Source: Rikenellaceae bacterium
Lineage (GTDB): Bacteria; Bacteroidota; Bacteroidia; Bacteroidales; UBA932
DNA: 9,106 bases
Direction of reading: 5' to 3'
NCBI GenBank assembly: GCA_900767405.1
Contig: CAAFZB010000025.1
Span: forward strand, 1 to 9,106
Numbering within the stretch: position 1 is the first letter of the stretch; the number at the start of each line of letters is the position of its first letter. The position numbers were made by a program, and so were the translations under genes. Shown here one piece after another: positions 6,898 to 9,106 of this stretch. The notes under the pieces were generated by a model. The model was not told where the DNA came from. It made no database searches and saw only the letters and a list, made by a program, of their open reading frames with translations.

Positions 6898-8240
6898 TCT
6901 GGCATTGAAAAATTACATTCTTCAAAGAGGGGGTCAATGACAATGTATGTCTCGCCTATCTTCTTCTTTACGAATTCCTTGACTGCTTCTGTACGCTTGA
7001 CGCCCTCAATGATGCCAAGAAGCTCGGTATAGTCCTTCTCGGCCGTAGCGGTGTGGGCGGGAATGATTTTGTCCAGCCTCAATATCTTGTAAACCAAATG
7101 GCCCTCGTTGCCTTCATCGTCCACAGACGTGATAGGGTCCGACATCTGGCCCACTTCAAGATTCTGAAGGGCTTTGTAGTCCTGAGGCTTGATCTGGTCT
7201 ATGTCATAGTATGAAGAACCGGTCATAGGGTTGGCAACCTGACCTCCGTTGGTTCTGGTGGCGGGATCCTCGGAATAGATTCTTGCGGCAAGTTCGAAAG
7301 AAATGTCGTCCCTGGTTATCTGAGCCTTGAGGGAATCGAGTTTCTTGTATGCCTCAACCCTGTCCTCGTCGGAATACCTGGGTTTGAGAAGGATGTGCCT
7401 TGCATTGAACATATCTCCCTTTCGGTCAATGACTTCCATAATATGGAATCCGTCCGGGGTCTCGATTATCTGGGAGATGGTACCTAACTTGAGCGACATT
7501 CCCATATCTCCGAATGCCGGCCAGAAGATGGAATGCGACGCCATTCCCAATTCTCCGCCCTTTCTTGCCGAACCTGGGTCTTCGGAATAAAGACGGGCAA
7601 GGGTAGAGAACCTCTCCCCGTTCAGGATCCGCTGGCGGATGAGCAGCAGCTTCTCTCTGCAGGCGGTTGCCGCGGAGTCCCTGTTGGGATATACGCATAT
7701 CTGGCTGTACTGATATTTCTTGGGAATGATGGGAAGTCTGTTCACCGACGCCGTGTCGAGATACTGCTTTACGTCATAAGGAGTAACCTCGGGCAGCTTC
7801 TTTGCTATTTCCTGCTGTTCCTGCTGTGTAAGGGACAGTTCCTCCATCTGCTTCATCCATTCTGCGCGCAGCTTGTAAAGAGGCTTTCCGAAATACTCCT
7901 CCACTCCCTCGTCTCCTCCAAGCGCCGTACGGGTCCTGGCAATACGGTCCGTTACCTCGGCCGATACGTTTTCCTGATTGACGTTGAGAGAATCCAACCT
8001 TGCCTGCATAAGGAACAATTTTGCCTGCATCATAGTCTCCAGTACCGTGCATCGGGGGTTGGAGCCCATATCCCCTCCCTGAAGCTGTGCGAGCTGAACC
8101 TCGTTCTCGAGGTCGGACAAGGAAATGAGTTCGTTGCCTATTACGGCTATCGACCTGTCCACAAGTCCGTTCTGATACTTCTGTGCAAAGCTGCAATACG
8201 CCACGCAAAGGGCAAGACTCACTGCTAATATCTTTTTCAT
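6867..8240 (-). CDS. surA: SurA-like periplasmic peptidylprolyl isomerase/chaperone
   Basis: A 457-residue exported protein with a type I signal peptide (1-19, ending YCSFA, then QK). Residues ~24-150 form a SurA-type N-terminal chaperone region (VDRSIAVIGNELISLSDLENEV), followed by two parvulin-type isomerase domains: ~176-275 (YSQICVYP, YSEDPGSARKGGELG, ETPDGFHIMEV) and ~278-390 (ARHILLKP, YSEDPATRTNGGQV, GHLVYKI), and a C-terminal segment (~400-457). This is the SurA layout, and SurA escorts outer-membrane proteins through the periplasm. The second domain keeps the ARHIL start better than the first; which one is active cannot be told. The start lies 3 bp after the upstream lipoprotein stop with no clear Shine-Dalgarno site. 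Its context beside a SurA-N-like lipoprotein and an OstA-like protein supports outer-membrane assembly. The gene symbol is by family and layout, not proven orthology. Confidence 0.9.
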   Translation of the reverse strand: MKKILAVSLALCVAYCSFAQKYQNGLVDRSIAVIGNELISLSDLENEVQLAQLQGGDMGSNPRCTVLETMMQAKLFLMQARLDSLNVNQENVSAEVTDRIARTRTALGGDEGVEEYFGKPLYKLRAEWMKQMEELSLTQQEQQEIAKKLPEVTPYDVKQYLDTASVNRLPIIPKKYQYSQICVYPNRDSAATACREKLLLIRQRILNGERFSTLARLYSEDPGSARKGGELGMASHSIFWPAFGDMGMSLKLGTISQIIETPDGFHIMEVIDRKGDMFNARHILLKPRYSDEDRVEAYKKLDSLKAQITRDDISFELAARIYSEDPATRTNGGQVANPMTGSSYYDIDQIKPQDYKALQNLEVGQMSDPITSVDDEGNEGHLVYKILRLDKIIPAHTATAEKDYTELLGIIEGVKRTEAVKEFVKKKIGETYIVIDPLFEECNFSMPEWSSKIAKHQ

Positions 8241-8243
8241 CTG

Positions 8244-9083
8244 CTAATAAATTACAAATCGTTTGTTTTTCCGCGCATCGTCAAGCAAGGACTGTTCCAG
8301 TTTTTCTATGAGTTCGCGCTTCCGCGCCGAGAGCAGAATCTCCTTTACCTCGGGCTCACAATAGTCCAACGGAGCCGTTCCGTCGAACTTGACCTCAAAA
8401 AAATAGGCCATCCGCTCTTCTGAGCTCTGTTCGTAAGGCACTACCACCAGATTGTCCCTGGCCCTGGAATAGAGATCCTGGAAATCCATTCCGAATTCCC
8501 TGGCCAGGACCCTGGCATCCATCCACTCCCCGGACGAGTCATAATATTTTATCGCATCTATTCCGGCTATACTGTCCAACAGGGCAAGCTCCACTGCAGA
8601 ACCGGTGGAAAGCCTGTGAACCATAAACTCCTTGTACGGAGCATCTTCCATCAGGTCCAGGAACCGGGCTTTGACGATGGGATGTGTAAGGTTGAACTGC
8701 TCTTTATGCGACTCATAATATTCTTTCACATCGGAATCGCTTATTTCCGGATTGAGCGCCTTGGACAGGTACTCCCGTTCATAACGGTACTTCAGCAGCG
8801 CGAGCCTGTAATTCTGGAGTTCCTCCTCTATCTGGGTGTCAGCCTTCCCCAACCGTTCCAGGGCTATGGCCTCGAATATCCTGTCCTTGGCCCAGGACTC
8901 GATGTACCGGCGGGCGAGACCTACGCTGTCTTCATAAGGCACGCCGTCCGGTATATGATCCTGCACGGCAGACAGATAGAGCCTGTCGTGACCGACCCTC
9001 GCCACCACCTTGTCATCCTGCAGCCAGGAGCAGGAAACCAGCAGCATTGCGAGAGAAAGGATATATAACGCGCGTGTATGCAT
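8244..9083 (-). CDS. SurA/PpiD-type lipoprotein lacking a recognisable parvulin domain
   Basis: A 279-residue protein with a lipoprotein signal peptide: short positive N-terminus, hydrophobic core ALYILSLAMLL and lipobox LVSC with the lipidated cysteine at C18, so it should be anchored in a membrane facing the periplasm. Residues ~25-125 resemble the N-terminal chaperone module of SurA/PpiD proteins (VVARVGHDRLYLSAVQ, ARRYIESWAKDRIFEAIALER, ISDSDVKEYYESHKEQF). The part after it (~130-240), where a parvulin domain would sit, has none of the usual HIL, GGxLG or GFHI motifs. A helical C-terminus (~243-272) ends the protein. It is the first gene of the operon, 3 bp before the SurA-like gene. It probably acts as a chaperone partner without isomerase activity, but this is inferred from layout. 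The ATG at 9083 is chosen because it gives an intact signal peptide and lies just after a -7 promoter box; the frame is open upstream to the window edge. Confidence 0.82.
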   Translation of the reverse strand: MHTRALYILSLAMLLVSCSWLQDDKVVARVGHDRLYLSAVQDHIPDGVPYEDSVGLARRYIESWAKDRIFEAIALERLGKADTQIEEELQNYRLALLKYRYEREYLSKALNPEISDSDVKEYYESHKEQFNLTHPIVKARFLDLMEDAPYKEFMVHRLSTGSAVELALLDSIAGIDAIKYYDSSGEWMDARVLAREFGMDFQDLYSRARDNLVVVPYEQSSEERMAYFFEVKFDGTAPLDYCEPEVKEILLSARKRELIEKLEQSLLDDARKNKRFVIY

Positions 9084-9090
9084 AGAACTG

Positions 9091-9098
9091 CAAAGATA
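9091..9098 (-). promoter_or_regulatory. Bacteroidota -7 promoter box for the five-gene operon
   Basis: The minus strand reads TATCTTTG, a full match to the Bacteroidota -7 consensus TAnnTTTG. With its last G at -7, transcription should start near 9084, one base before the ATG of the lipoprotein gene. The expected -33 box TTTG would lie at about 9118-9123, outside the window, so only half the promoter can be checked. Confidence 0.6.
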
Positions 9099-9106
9099 AC
9101 AAAAAA

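Noticed and set aside
8180..8240. Lipobox in the SurA-like protein (VAYC)
   Set aside because: Tyrosine just before the cysteine does not fit the lipobox, while SFA followed by Q gives a normal signal peptidase I site.

Overview
The window looks like a piece of a Bacteroidota (probably Bacteroidales) chromosome. The evidence is the 23S rRNA sequence type, two promoters with the Bacteroidota -7 box TAnnTTTG (one with a complete TTTG-N19-TACCTTTG arrangement), start sites mostly without Shine-Dalgarno sequences, and an OstA-like protein / double-parvulin chaperone pair typical of that phylum. Genus cannot be fixed from the sequence. Every real gene lies on the minus strand, so the window is read from its right end to its left end.

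Right to middle (9106 to 1124): five tightly packed genes form an apparent operon. In transcription order they are a SurA/PpiD-type lipoprotein without a recognisable isomerase domain (9083-8244), a SurA-like periplasmic peptidylprolyl isomerase with two parvulin domains (8240-6867), an OstA/LptA-like periplasmic protein with a long basic C-terminal tail (6897-4438), the tripeptide aminopeptidase PepT (4457-3237) and an OPT-family oligopeptide transporter (3232-1124). Junctions are a 3-bp gap, a 31-bp overlap, a 20-bp overlap and a 4-bp gap. The first three genes fit outer-membrane protein folding and lipopolysaccharide transport; the last two fit peptide uptake and breakdown. A -7 box ends 7 bp upstream of the first start codon, so the operon mRNA may be almost leaderless.

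Left end (1098 to 1): 25 bp after the transporter stop codon comes a complete Bacteroidota promoter, then a GC hairpin with a cUACGg tetraloop, a boxA-like antitermination signal, an AT-rich leader and the first ~870 nt of a 23S rRNA gene that runs off the window. No 16S rRNA or tRNA gene lies between the promoter and the 23S gene. This is therefore a candidate free-standing (unlinked) 23S transcription unit, or an assembly or deletion artefact that needs to be excluded.

The other unusual item is inside the OPT transporter gene. An in-frame insert of about 105 bp (2106-2210) consists of two REP-like palindromes in opposite orientation, sharing the same GTCAT foot, CCTGA loop and ATCT tail, with two 21-bp partial copies between them. 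It is translated as a hydrophilic loop of roughly 35 residues and resembles repeat-derived protein insertions such as the Rickettsia palindromic elements.
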